NCBI RefSeq assembly: GCF_001425265.1
Contig: NZ_LMEC01000020.1
Coordinates: 768,707-832,706, forward strand
Origin: Massilia sp. Root418
Lineage (GTDB): Bacteria > Pseudomonadota > Gammaproteobacteria > Burkholderiales > Burkholderiaceae_D
Direction of reading: 5' to 3'
Length of the DNA: 64,000 bases
The notes under the pieces were generated by a model that was given only the letters and a program-made list of their open reading frames with translations, did no database searches and was not told the origin of the DNA. Of the stretch, positions 23,650 through 32,901 are shown piece after piece (the first letter of the stretch is position 1; every line of letters begins with the position of its first letter). Made by a program: the position numbers and the translations under genes.

Positions 23650-25989
23650 TTAGTGCGCAAGACTGGAAATTTCAGCGTCGGACAAGGCCGCGCCGTAGAT
23701 GCGCAGGTCGTCCATCGCGCCTTTGTACGGCACGTCCCACCAGTTCACGCCCAGCGCGAACACGCCGCTGGTGGTGGTGAACACATTGGGGAAATTCACG
23801 CCGGCGTAGCGCTTCACGCCGTTCACGTACACGCTCACCGCGCCGTTGTTGACGGTGAAAGCCACGTGCGACCACTGGCCGGTGGGAATGGTCATGCCCA
23901 GGCCGGCGTCGTACCAGGCCGTGCCCGACCACAGCATGGTCGCGCCGCCCACGCCGTCGTGCCCCTTCGGCAGGAGGCTGATCCAGGCATCGCCGGTGCG
24001 CGCGCCGAAGAACGTGGTGGTGAATGCCGTCAGCTGCGCGGGCTTGAGCCACATGGCCACCGTGTAGCTGTTGGTGGAAATCAGGCCATTGGGCAGGCGT
24101 ACGCCGGTTGCGCCGTTAAAGACTGCGGCGCTGCCTTTCATGCCCGGCTCGAAGGCCAGGCTGCCGCCGGCCGTATCGATTTTGCTGCCGATGACACTGC
24201 CGGTCCCGAAAGTGCCGGTAGCATCGGCCAGGCTGCCATCGAAGGTGTAGTGGGCCAGCATGCCGCCGATCTTGCGGACGGTAACAACAAACGATTTGAC
24301 GGCGCTCGCCGTTCCCTTGCGAATGGTGGCCGTCAGCGTCACCGTGACGTCGCTGGACTGGCTGGTGACCACGCCCGTATTGCTCAACACGGAAGGATTC
24401 GACGATGCCCAGCTGATCACGGCGTCTCGCGCAGCAAGCGTCGGCAACGTCAGGTTGCCGGTGACGGCGCTGGTGTTGCCGAGACTGAGCTCGTTGTAGA
24501 TCGCGGTCACCACCTGCGCGTCGGTGCGTGGAACCAGACGGCTGCCCATGATGGAAACGCCCTCGCGCGACGTGGCGGAGAACGTCATGACATAGCTTTT
24601 CGAGGTTTCATCCCACTGGCTCAGGAACACGCCTTTGAAAGGCGAAGAGCCGGGCAGATTGATCTCGATGCGGTTGGTCCCCACCAGCGCCCAGGTGCCA
24701 GTGGCAGCGCCGCTGATGGTGCCGTTCACGTTGAGCGAGATCAGCCTGGACTTCTTGATGGTGCCCGAAATGTCCTTGGCGTGATTGACGAACATGTAGT
24801 CGCCAAGGACGAATTCGCGCCGCACATGCGTCAGCGTCTCATTGGTATTGCGGTACGGCGCCACCACCGGCCAGCCGTCGGCGTTCATGAACATCTGGTG
24901 CACGCGCACTTCGTGCTGTTCGCCGCGTTCCGGGAAGCGGCTGTGGAAAACCAGGAAATGCTTGCCGGTGGCCGCGTCGTAGTAGGCGGAGTTGTGGCCG
25001 GCCGACACGTAGCCGGTACCGATGCCCGTGCCGGCCTCGCCCAGCCTGCGTTCGAACAGGAAGTTGCCCATGATTTTCACGCCGTAGGGCGCGATGGACG
25101 CGTCGTCAAACAGCGGCTTGGCCGGGTCGGCCTTGACGCTGGCCATGCTGGCGCCCTGCGCGTCCACGTACGGACCATCCGGGGACGTGGAGCGCGCCAC
25201 GCGCATGTTGTAGCCGCCGGCCGCATCCAGCCCGCCGAAGGAGGTGAACAGGTAGTAGTACTGGGTGGCGGGGCTGTACATCACGTATGCGCCCTCGATC
25301 CGCGCATGGTTGCCGCCTGTCAGGCGCTTGCCGTAGCCCTGGCCCGGCAGCGGCATGCCGTTGGCGGGGTTCATCTGCATGATGAAAATGCCTCCCGAGT
25401 AGGAACCGTAGACCATCCACAGCCGGCCGCCGTTATCGAAGAACACATTGGGATCGACGGTGTTGGGGTGCTTGAGCGCGTCGTAGACAGTGCCGTCGTA
25501 GCTGGCCTGGCCCCACATGCCGGACTTCAGGATCACGCCCTTGTTCACGTAAGGGCCTTCGATATTGTCCGCCACCGCAATGCCCAGGGCGGAGCGCGGC
25601 GAATCGCCCTTGCAGGCGTTGTAGTACATGTAGTACTTGCCGTCGGCCAGGCGTATCACGTCCGGCGCCCACAGCGTGGTGGTCTGCGCCCAGTTGAAGG
25701 TCTCCGCCAGTTCGGTGTACACATTGCTGGTACCGTTCAGGAACAGCTTGTTGGTGGCGCTGACGGAATCGGTGATCTGCTGCCAGCGCATCAGGTCCGT
25801 GGACTTGGCCGAGGCCAGGTGCGAACCGAACACGTAATACGTGCCGCCCGATTTGATCACGGAAGGATCGTGGACGGCGGCATTCTGGAACGTGACGGGT
25901 GTGTAGGCTGCTTGCGCGGCGGCGTTGCCGGACAGCACTGAAGATGCCAACAGGGCGCACGCGCCCCACAGCGACAGGGATTTATTCAA
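23650..25989 (-). CDS. Secreted GH43 endo-arabinanase-like enzyme with Ig-like and LamG domains
   Basis: 779 residues. The start is a TTG at 25989 with GGAG 7 nt upstream; the signal peptide follows at once and no ATG fits. The five-bladed propeller shows the GH43 acidic triad: Asp 41 in AAVHDPSVIK, Asp 179 in NTVDPNVFF and Glu 232 in ARIEGAYVMY. A family-43 C-terminal beta domain follows (about 385-490), then an Ig-like domain (about 500-570), then a LamG/concanavalin-like domain (about 585-779) ending in YGAALSDAEISSLA. It would cut alpha-1,5-arabinan, with the LamG domain binding glycan. It heads an operon with the PEP-CTERM and thioredoxin-like genes and is divergent from the citrate transporter. 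Confidence 0.88.
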   Translation of the reverse strand: MNKSLSLWGACALLASSVLSGNAAAQAAYTPVTFQNAAVHDPSVIKSGGTYYVFGSHLASAKSTDLMRWQQITDSVSATNKLFLNGTSNVYTELAETFNWAQTTTLWAPDVIRLADGKYYMYYNACKGDSPRSALGIAVADNIEGPYVNKGVILKSGMWGQASYDGTVYDALKHPNTVDPNVFFDNGGRLWMVYGSYSGGIFIMQMNPANGMPLPGQGYGKRLTGGNHARIEGAYVMYSPATQYYYLFTSFGGLDAAGGYNMRVARSTSPDGPYVDAQGASMASVKADPAKPLFDDASIAPYGVKIMGNFLFERRLGEAGTGIGTGYVSAGHNSAYYDAATGKHFLVFHSRFPERGEQHEVRVHQMFMNADGWPVVAPYRNTNETLTHVRREFVLGDYMFVNHAKDISGTIKKSRLISLNVNGTISGAATGTWALVGTNRIEINLPGSSPFKGVFLSQWDETSKSYVMTFSATSREGVSIMGSRLVPRTDAQVVTAIYNELSLGNTSAVTGNLTLPTLAARDAVISWASSNPSVLSNTGVVTSQSSDVTVTLTATIRKGTASAVKSFVVTVRKIGGMLAHYTFDGSLADATGTFGTGSVIGSKIDTAGGSLAFEPGMKGSAAVFNGATGVRLPNGLISTNSYTVAMWLKPAQLTAFTTTFFGARTGDAWISLLPKGHDGVGGATMLWSGTAWYDAGLGMTIPTGQWSHVAFTVNNGAVSVYVNGVKRYAGVNFPNVFTTTSGVFALGVNWWDVPYKGAMDDLRIYGAALSDAEISSLAH

Positions 25990-26077
25990 TTTTCGTCTCC
26001 GATGTTTTTATCGTTTTTTTGTGCCGTGTCGGCCTGGCTGCAAGGCGGCTGCACGGCGACTGCACGATATCGCACAC

Positions 26078-26088
26078 GAAATTGCGCG
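26078..26088. promoter_or_regulatory. GAAATTGCGCG element in the GH43/CitMHS divergent promoter
   Basis: GAAATTGCGCG resembles the GAAATTGCGCA copy at 8986-8996 and is a weaker relative of the GCAATTGC-type motif seen at other glycosidase promoters. It lies 89 bp upstream of the GH43 start. Confidence 0.3.
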
Positions 26089-26243
26089 TCCAATGACGTT
26101 TTCCGCCGCCTTGATATCCAAACAGATATCAAGGCAGGCGCGCACGAAAGGAAAATGAAAGACTCGGCGGAGCATAGTGGCAGCCATTCGGCGCTGGGCG
26201 CCACATAAAGCTGCGCGGGCAGCACTTACAGTAGGAGACAGCC

Positions 26244-27803
26244 ATGTTGACCGTATTGGCATATTCAATGGTCGTAGTATTCATGTTCCTGATCATGACC
26301 AAGCGCCTGCCGGCGCTGGTGGCCCTGATCGTGGTGCCCATCGCTTTCGGCCTGATCGGCGGCTTCGGCGCGCAGCTCGGCCCGATGATGCTGGCGGGGA
26401 TCAAGCAGCTGGCGCCCACCGGCGTCATGCTCATGTTCGCCATCCTGTATTTCGGCGTGATGATCGATGCAGGCCTGTTCGATCCGGTGATCCGGCGCAT
26501 CCTGAAACTGGTGGACGGCGATCCGCTGAAGATCGTCGTCGGCACCGCCGTGCTGGCGATGATCGTGTCGCTGGACGGCGACGGCGCCACGACTTACATG
26601 ATCACCGTGTCGGCCATGCTGCCGCTCTACAAGCGGCTCGGCATCAGCCGCCTGGTGCTGGCGTGCGTGATCATGCTGGCCGGCGGCGTGTTCAATATCC
26701 TGCCCTGGGGCGGCCCCACCGCGCGCGCCGCCAGCGCGCTGGGCGTGGACGTGAGCGAAATCTTCGTGCCGATGATACCGGCCATGGTGGCAGGCGTGTG
26801 CTGGGTGCTGTTCGTGGCCTGCGTGCTGGGCAGGAAGGAGCGCAAGCGCATCGGCTTCATCGAACTGCGTCCCGCCGCGCCGGCGCCTGCCGCGCAGGGC
26901 ATGAGCTTCCCCGGCATGCAGCCGGTGTTCGCAGGTGCTGCCGCAGCTGCCGGTGCAGCCAATGCAGCCGGTGCCGTCCGCGCTCCGCAGGCAGCGCTGC
27001 CGGCGGGCTTGCGCGCCGCAGCCGGCGCCGAACGCGGCTTGGCAGCGCTTGCATCCCTCGGCCAAGGCGCGGCGGGCGCGGGCGCAGAGGCCATGCAGGG
27101 CTCGGCGGGCGATCCTGGCGCACATGCGGCGGGGAGCGCACAGGACCTGCCCCTGGCCGATCCGGGCACGGCGCGTCCCAAGCTGCTGTGGGTGAACTTC
27201 CTGCTAACCGCTGTCCTGATGGCGCTGCTGATCATGGGCGCCCTGCCGCTGCCGGTGCTGTTCATGGTGGCCTTTGCGGTCGCCATCATGATCAACTATC
27301 CCAAGCTGGAAGACCAGAAGGAGCGCCTCACCGCGCATGCGGCCAACGTGCTGCCGGTGGTGTCGCTGATTTTCGCGGCCGGCATCTTCGTCGGCATCCT
27401 GCAGGGCACCAAGATGGTGGACGCCATCGCGGTCAGCGTGATCGCCGCGATTCCTCAGTGGATGGGTCCCTACCTGGCCGTTGTGACGGGCATCCTCAGC
27501 ATCCCGTTCACCTTCTTCATCTCCAACGACGCCTTCTATTTCGGCGTGGTGCCCATCCTGGCCAAGGCGGCGGCGGTGTACGGCATCAGCGCCGCGGAGA
27601 TCGGCCGGGCGGCGATCATCGGCCAGCCGGTGCACCTGCTCAGCCCCCTCGTCGCGTCCACCTATCTGCTGGTGGGCATGTCGGAAGTCGAATTCGGCGA
27701 CCACCAGCGCTATACGCTGCTGTGGTCCATTTCAGCGGCGCTGGTGCTGCTGGCGGCCGCGATCGTGTTCGGCGTCATTCCGCTGGCGGGCCGCATCGGC
27801 TGA
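26244..27803 (+). CDS. CitMHS family citrate transporter
   Basis: 519 residues with about 11-12 membrane segments. It matches the CitM/CitH type: proton symporters for metal-citrate complexes in the inner membrane. Conserved stretches are VSLDGDGATTYMI, FNILPWGGPTARAASALG near the first half's end, and FTFFISNDAFYFGVVPI plus GQPVHLLSPL in the second half. Usual length is about 430-440; the excess is an Ala/Gly-rich cytoplasmic loop at about 210-311. AGGAG lies 7 nt before the ATG. It is divergent from GH43. Citrate uptake would fit plant-associated growth. Metal preference cannot be read from the sequence. Confidence 0.87.
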   Translation: MLTVLAYSMVVVFMFLIMTKRLPALVALIVVPIAFGLIGGFGAQLGPMMLAGIKQLAPTGVMLMFAILYFGVMIDAGLFDPVIRRILKLVDGDPLKIVVGTAVLAMIVSLDGDGATTYMITVSAMLPLYKRLGISRLVLACVIMLAGGVFNILPWGGPTARAASALGVDVSEIFVPMIPAMVAGVCWVLFVACVLGRKERKRIGFIELRPAAPAPAAQGMSFPGMQPVFAGAAAAAGAANAAGAVRAPQAALPAGLRAAAGAERGLAALASLGQGAAGAGAEAMQGSAGDPGAHAAGSAQDLPLADPGTARPKLLWVNFLLTAVLMALLIMGALPLPVLFMVAFAVAIMINYPKLEDQKERLTAHAANVLPVVSLIFAAGIFVGILQGTKMVDAIAVSVIAAIPQWMGPYLAVVTGILSIPFTFFISNDAFYFGVVPILAKAAAVYGISAAEIGRAAIIGQPVHLLSPLVASTYLLVGMSEVEFGDHQRYTLLWSISAALVLLAAAIVFGVIPLAGRIG

Positions 27804-27834
27804 CGGCCAGGCCGCAATCCCGGCCGCAACGCGT

Positions 27835-30800
27835 CTATTGATCGTAGCTATGGAAGAAGGGCTTGAACACGCTTTTCGCGGGCACCGGCTCGCCGAACCA
27901 GCGAACCAGTCTGGCGGGCCAGCGCTCCGCCGGCGGAAGCGGAATGAGCGAGAAGGAGCCGGCGATCTGCGGCGTGTTCTCGGCGAGGTGCGTCACCTCG
28001 GGCGTGGTGCCCTTGTTGCCCAGGCCACCGATGATGGCGTTGTGGCTCAACAGGGTGCGCTCGCCGTCCCGCTCCACGGCCACGTCCCCCGGCGCCATCG
28101 CCAGCGCGAAGCCGGTTCCCCCGCCCTCGCTCAGCAACGCCAGCTCCGTGCCGCGCCGGTTGCCCTGGAAACGCAGGTCCGACCGGTTCAGGTGGTATAG
28201 CCCGAACTCGTTGAGCGCATCCTTGCCGGGGTAGCCCGCGTAAGGCCCCTGCCCTATCCAGCGGAACTCGTCCAATCCTGCCGGCGCCACCACGGACAGG
28301 CCGGCCTCCGACAGCAAGCCGGAGGCGCCGGCAGGCGCGAACGCGTACGACACCGCGATAACGCCATTGGCGGCGATTTCAAGCTGGTAGCCGCCGCGCA
28401 GCATGTCGCGCCCCGTGACGCTGCCAGCGCCCGGCGCAGCTCCCTGCGCGCCCGGCGCCGTGCCCGGTGCTCCGGACGCCGCTGCCTGCGCGCCCGGCAT
28501 CAGGTCGTCGAACGGCCGCTGCGGGGCGGGTGCCGCCGGCGCATCCTTGCCATCCGCAGGCAACGGATAACGGCCCGACACGGCCAGCAGCACCTTGCCG
28601 TTGCGCTGCTGTACCGTCACCAGCGGTTCCTCCATGCGCGTAAGGATGGATTTCAGCCAGAGCCCCGAGAGCTTCGCGCGCAAGGCCTCCGCCATCAGCG
28701 GCTTGCGGCCGGCATGCGGGTAGATGCCATCCACCAGAACGCGGCCCGCCTGGTCGCGGACCGCAACAGCGCCCGACGAGCGCTGCACCGTCAGTACCCA
28801 CTCGGGCAAGGCAACCCGTATCTCGTCCGTGCTTTCGCTGACGGCAGGCTGGCCCTGCGGCGGCAGTCCGGCAGTCCAGCCGCCGCGCGCGCCGCCCCCC
28901 ACGTCCAGCCCGTCCAGCCCGTCCAGCCTGCCTACCCTGTCCAGCCGCACGCTGCGTTCGTTGATCGGCATGCCGTGCTCGTCGACCGCGCGCAGCTGCA
29001 GTGCCAGCACGTCGTCCTGCGCGCCGGCCGGGACGGCGAGCGGGATGGTGAGCGGAATACGCACGGTTTCCCTGCCGCGTGGAGCCGCCCCGAGGCCCGC
29101 CTTTCCGCTGCCGATCTCCCTACCGTTGCGCTGCAGCGACCAGTGCAGGCCGATGCCGCGCAGCGTCCGGAAGTCGTAGCGGCTTTCCACCGTGAGCGCC
29201 ACTTCCTGCCGTCCCGGCTTGACCTGCAGGCGCTGTTCAAGGATGCGCACCGGCGCATACACCTTGCGCATCTGCCAGTAGTCGGTCTGCGGCGTGCGGT
29301 CCGCGTATACCACGCCGTCCGTGCCGTCGAGTCCATGGGTGTCGTAGTAGCGCGCCTGGTCCAGCCACGCGTACTGCGTGGGCCTGGACGGGTCGGCGGG
29401 AACGGCACTGGTTCGCAGGATGCCCTGGTCCATGAAGTGCCACACGGCGCCACCGGCAAGCACCGGGCTTTTCTGGATCGTTTCCCACTGCGCCTGCAAA
29501 CGGTCCGTCGCCAGGCCGAGCGCGTGCGCATACTCGGTCAGGATGGTCGGCCTGGTGAGCGTGGCGGCGTAATCGGCCAGGCGCGCGTTGGTCGGATAGT
29601 GCGGCGCATGGATGTCCACCCAGTCCGGAATCTTCTGGTAGTTCGCGGCGAAATAGCTGCCGATTTTGGGATAGGTGATCGGCCGCGAGGGATCGAGCTG
29701 CTTTGCCAGCCGCCCTGCTTCCAGTTCCACTTCCGTGAGCGGATTCTCATTGCCGATGCTCCAGACCAGTACGGACGCACGGTTCCTGTCCCGCGCAATG
29801 GTCGGCTCCACCCGCGCCAGGATGTTGTCCCGGTACTCCGGCTTCACCAGGTTCTTCTCGCCGTGGCCGATGGAGACTTCGTCCATCACGTAGAAGCCCA
29901 TTTCGTCGGCCAGTTCCAACAGCCGCACGTGCGGCGGGTAGTGCGAGGTGCGGACGAAATTGACATTGGCCTTTTTCATCAGCTCCAGGTCGGTGCGCAT
30001 CTGCGCCTCGGTGATGGCGCGCCCATGCAGCGGATCGAGGTCGTGGTGATTGACGCCGCGCAGCTTGACGGGACGGCCGTTCAGCAGCAGCACCTTGCCC
30101 TCGGTGCGGACTTCGCGCAGGCCTACCCGCTCCTCCACCGCGTGTAGCGGCTTGCCATGCTCAGCCAGCGTGAGCTGGAGGCGGTACAGGGACGGCGTCT
30201 CGGCTGTCCACAGCCTGGGTTGGGGGATGCGCAGCACCGCCTTGCGGCGCGTGCCGTCCTGCCCCGCGTGCGGCGCAAGCAGGACGTGCGCGGCTTCGGT
30301 CCCGTTGGGCGCAATCAGCCTGGCGCGCAGCTGGCCGGCGTCCCTGCTCAACTCCACGTCCACCGAGAACTCGGCCGCGCCGTTTTCCAGCAGCCGGGTG
30401 CTGGTCGCCAGGCCTGCAATGTGCGCGTCCGGCACGGAGAACAATGTTACGTCCCGATAGATGCCGGACAGGGACCAGTCATCGTTCAGGTCGAACTCGT
30501 AGCCGAGCGGCTTGGCCGCGACACGCACCGCCAGCGTGTTGGGCGCATCGCCGGGCTGCAGGAACTCGGTGACGTCAAAGGTATGGCGGTTGAAGGCGCT
30601 GGCGGCCGATGCCCCGGCCTTGCGGCCGTTCACCCATAGTTCGTAGCCGAACGCGACGCCTTCGAAGCGCAGGAACACGCGGCGGCCCTGCCAGCCGGAT
30701 GGCACGCGGAAGCTGCGGCGGTACAGGCCCAGTCCGTCCTTCAGTTCGTCCGCATAGGAAGGCTCCGCAAAGCCCTTGAGTTCCCAGTTGGCGGGTACGG

Positions 30801-30996
30801 GAATGGTGTTCCAGCGCGACGCATCGAAGCGGCTGGACGTGAATTCCGCATCGGCGCCGGCTTCCAGCCCCGCGATGTATTTGAACGACCAGTCGCCGTT
30901 CAGGCTGAGCGAATACGCGGCCTCCTTCGCTGCCAGGACGTTGGCTGCGTCCGCGCCCGATGCACATAACACCAGCGCCAGCAAGGCGGCCTTCAT
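27835..30996 (-). CDS. lacZ: Exported GH2 beta-galactosidase, LacZ type
   Basis: 1053 residues from the ATG at 30996; the frame extends upstream but only as a shadow of the previous gene. A signal peptide (LLALVLCASGADA) is present, unlike E. coli LacZ. The sugar-binding domain (LNGDWSFKY, then FRVPSGW), two Ig-like domains and the barrel follow. Acid/base is Glu 417 in VWSIGNENPLTE, nucleophile Glu 488 in TILTEYAHALG, and AVWHFMDQG matches the family. The C-terminal small-chain domain has IGQGPYAGYPG and ends KSVFKPFFHSYDQ. An Ala/Gly/Pro linker interrupts the latter part (about 860-890). Its ATG overlaps the stop of the cytochrome-dehydrogenase gene (ATGA), so translation is coupled. The gene name is by family; substrate is likely galactosides from hemicellulose. 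Confidence 0.9.
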   Translation of the reverse strand: MKAALLALVLCASGADAANVLAAKEAAYSLSLNGDWSFKYIAGLEAGADAEFTSSRFDASRWNTIPVPANWELKGFAEPSYADELKDGLGLYRRSFRVPSGWQGRRVFLRFEGVAFGYELWVNGRKAGASAASAFNRHTFDVTEFLQPGDAPNTLAVRVAAKPLGYEFDLNDDWSLSGIYRDVTLFSVPDAHIAGLATSTRLLENGAAEFSVDVELSRDAGQLRARLIAPNGTEAAHVLLAPHAGQDGTRRKAVLRIPQPRLWTAETPSLYRLQLTLAEHGKPLHAVEERVGLREVRTEGKVLLLNGRPVKLRGVNHHDLDPLHGRAITEAQMRTDLELMKKANVNFVRTSHYPPHVRLLELADEMGFYVMDEVSIGHGEKNLVKPEYRDNILARVEPTIARDRNRASVLVWSIGNENPLTEVELEAGRLAKQLDPSRPITYPKIGSYFAANYQKIPDWVDIHAPHYPTNARLADYAATLTRPTILTEYAHALGLATDRLQAQWETIQKSPVLAGGAVWHFMDQGILRTSAVPADPSRPTQYAWLDQARYYDTHGLDGTDGVVYADRTPQTDYWQMRKVYAPVRILEQRLQVKPGRQEVALTVESRYDFRTLRGIGLHWSLQRNGREIGSGKAGLGAAPRGRETVRIPLTIPLAVPAGAQDDVLALQLRAVDEHGMPINERSVRLDRVGRLDGLDGLDVGGGARGGWTAGLPPQGQPAVSESTDEIRVALPEWVLTVQRSSGAVAVRDQAGRVLVDGIYPHAGRKPLMAEALRAKLSGLWLKSILTRMEEPLVTVQQRNGKVLLAVSGRYPLPADGKDAPAAPAPQRPFDDLMPGAQAAASGAPGTAPGAQGAAPGAGSVTGRDMLRGGYQLEIAANGVIAVSYAFAPAGASGLLSEAGLSVVAPAGLDEFRWIGQGPYAGYPGKDALNEFGLYHLNRSDLRFQGNRRGTELALLSEGGGTGFALAMAPGDVAVERDGERTLLSHNAIIGGLGNKGTTPEVTHLAENTPQIAGSFSLIPLPPAERWPARLVRWFGEPVPAKSVFKPFFHSYDQ

Positions 30997-32750
30997 TGCG
31001 CAGCCTTTGTGCTGGCGGGCGCCACGCGCCAGATCTCGCCGGTAACGTCGTCCACCACCAGCAGCGAGCCGTCGTCCTGCACCGCCACGGACGAGGGCCG
31101 TCCCCACACTTCCCGGTCGCTGACCACGAAGCCGGTGACGAAGTCCTGATAGGACCCGGTGGGTACGCCGTCCTTCATGAACACGCGCACCACCTTCGAG
31201 CCGGTGCGCGTGGCGCGGTTCCAGGAACCGTGCAGCGCCAGGAACATGTCGCCGTTGTATTCGGCCGGGAAGCGGCTGGCGGCGCCGGCGCCCGCCTCGT
31301 ACACCACCATGCCCAGCGGCGCCGAGTGGGCAGTCACCAGCAGGTCCGGCGCGCGCACCTTGTCCTTCAGGTCCGGGCGCACGCCCTGCAGGCGCGGCTC
31401 CTCGTTGGCGCCGATGTAGTACCACGGCCAGCCGAAAAAGGCACCGCGCGGCACGCGGGTGAGATAGTCTGGCGGCAGGTTGTCCCCCAGCAGGTCGCGC
31501 TCGTTGACGCTGCAGAACAGGTCGCCCGTGGCTGGGTGCCGGTACATGCCCACGCAGTTGCGCAGGCCGGTGGCGTGGGTACGGCGGTTGCCGCCGTCCG
31601 GGTTGAAGCTGAGGACCACGCCACGGTCGGTCTCATCGTCCCAGGCGCCGCCCAGCCCATGTCTGGCTTCCCATTCGGCCAGCGGTCCGGGCGGGCGCCG
31701 CGCCATCCGCTCGCCGATATTCGAGGCGGAGCCGATCGAGACGTACATGGTTTTGCTGTCCGCCGAAAAAGCGAGCGTACGCGTGGTGTGCGAACCCGGC
31801 GCAGCCACCAGCGTCGGCACCACCACTTCCGGCTCGGCGCTGGCCACCAGGTCGCCATTCTTGTACGGGAAACGCACGATGGAGTTGACGTAGGCGACGT
31901 ACAGGTACTGCGGATCCGGCCCCACGGGCCAGAACGCGAAGCCGAACGGCCGGTTCAGGCCGGAGGCGAACACGCTGACCGTGTCGGCCCGCTCGCCGGT
32001 CGATGAGCGGAACACCTTCATCAGGCGCTTGGGCATGGAGGACATGAACATGTCGCCGTTGGGCGCCTTGACGAGCAGACGGCCCTTGTCCGGATCGGTG
32101 GCCCACAGGGTTGCCTTGAAGCCGGGCGGCACGGCGGGCGCCACGCCTTCCGGGCGTGCCACGGTCTGCGGGCTGTTGCCCGCGCTGGGGGTGGCGAACG
32201 GCGCCGCCAGCTGATCCGCGCGCACCTGGTGGATGCGGCCCGGCTGGTCCGCGCTCCAGTGGCCGCTGCCCGGGCCCGGGGCCGATGCCGCCGGAGTTGC
32301 CGCTGCCGTTGCAGCAGCAGCAGCAGCGGCAGCAGCAGCACCAGCGGGGCCGGCCGGGGCCGTTTCCTTGCCCCTGAGCGTTGCGAGGTAGGCGACCAGC
32401 GCCGCGCGGTCGGCGCGGTCCGGCACGCTCATGGGCATGGCGGTGCCGGGCGTATGGGCGGCCGGATCGAGGATATAGCGGTCAAGCTCGCTCTTTGTCC
32501 ATGCGCGGCCGCTGCTGCCTGCGGCGGCCAGCGCCCTGGAATAGGCATAGCCGGGCGCGCCGGCAATGCGCCGTCCCAGCACATTGAACAAGCCCGGCCC
32601 GGCAAGCGGCTGCAGGTTGGGCGTGACGCTGTGGCACATGGCGCAGTTGGACGCGAACAGGCGGGCGCCGTCCGGGGCAGCGGCGCCGGCGGACGGCGGG
32701 AGTGCGGCGGCGGCGAGTGACAGCAGCAGGCGTGAGCGGTAGTTGGCCAT
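30993..32750 (-). CDS. Cytochrome c / PQQ-type sugar dehydrogenase fusion
   Basis: 585 residues. Signal peptide about 1-24. A class I cytochrome c domain (about 25-130) has CAMCH (Cys 36, Cys 39, His 40) and axial Met in AMPMSVPD. After a poly-Ala linker (about 136-160) comes a beta-propeller like soluble glucose/sorbosone dehydrogenases (GLNRPFGFAF, FSADSKTMYVSIGSASN, NCVGMYRHPATG, GWPWYYIG and FLALHGSWNR). Such enzymes oxidise aldoses in the periplasm with PQQ and pass electrons to cytochrome c; here both parts are in one chain. The GH2 start overlaps its stop. I infer that it oxidises a sugar released by GH2 or a related aldose. PQQ synthesis genes are not in the window. Confidence 0.83.
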   Translation of the reverse strand: MANYRSRLLLSLAAAALPPSAGAAAPDGARLFASNCAMCHSVTPNLQPLAGPGLFNVLGRRIAGAPGYAYSRALAAAGSSGRAWTKSELDRYILDPAAHTPGTAMPMSVPDRADRAALVAYLATLRGKETAPAGPAGAAAAAAAAAATAAATPAASAPGPGSGHWSADQPGRIHQVRADQLAAPFATPSAGNSPQTVARPEGVAPAVPPGFKATLWATDPDKGRLLVKAPNGDMFMSSMPKRLMKVFRSSTGERADTVSVFASGLNRPFGFAFWPVGPDPQYLYVAYVNSIVRFPYKNGDLVASAEPEVVVPTLVAAPGSHTTRTLAFSADSKTMYVSIGSASNIGERMARRPPGPLAEWEARHGLGGAWDDETDRGVVLSFNPDGGNRRTHATGLRNCVGMYRHPATGDLFCSVNERDLLGDNLPPDYLTRVPRGAFFGWPWYYIGANEEPRLQGVRPDLKDKVRAPDLLVTAHSAPLGMVVYEAGAGAASRFPAEYNGDMFLALHGSWNRATRTGSKVVRVFMKDGVPTGSYQDFVTGFVVSDREVWGRPSSVAVQDDGSLLVVDDVTGEIWRVAPASTKAAQ

Positions 32751-32830
32751 TTTGTGCGCGCTTTGATAAGACAGGGAATTATCCCTTCAAAGGCGCGGCA
32801 ATCCGGCTCACAAAAATGATTGTTTGCAGA

Positions 32831-32859
32831 AATGAAAAATCGCCGGCAAGCGGCGATTT
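32831..32859 (-). terminator. Intrinsic terminator of acnB
   Basis: Stem AAATCGCCG/CGGCGATTT (32837-32845 and 32851-32859) with a 5-nt loop, followed on the minus strand by TTTCATT. It begins 42 bp after the acnB stop. The same sequence with a one-base loop change lies at 51849-51877. Confidence 0.9.
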
Positions 32860-32901
32860 GGGTGAGCCCGGCCTGGACGGCCTTGCGGCCGCCCAGTGCT
32901 A

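Noticed and set aside
30997..31425. Upstream extension of the GH2 frame (about 143 residues)
   Set aside because: It is Arg/Gly-rich shadow sequence inside the cytochrome/PQQ dehydrogenase gene; the signal peptide begins at the ATG at 30996.
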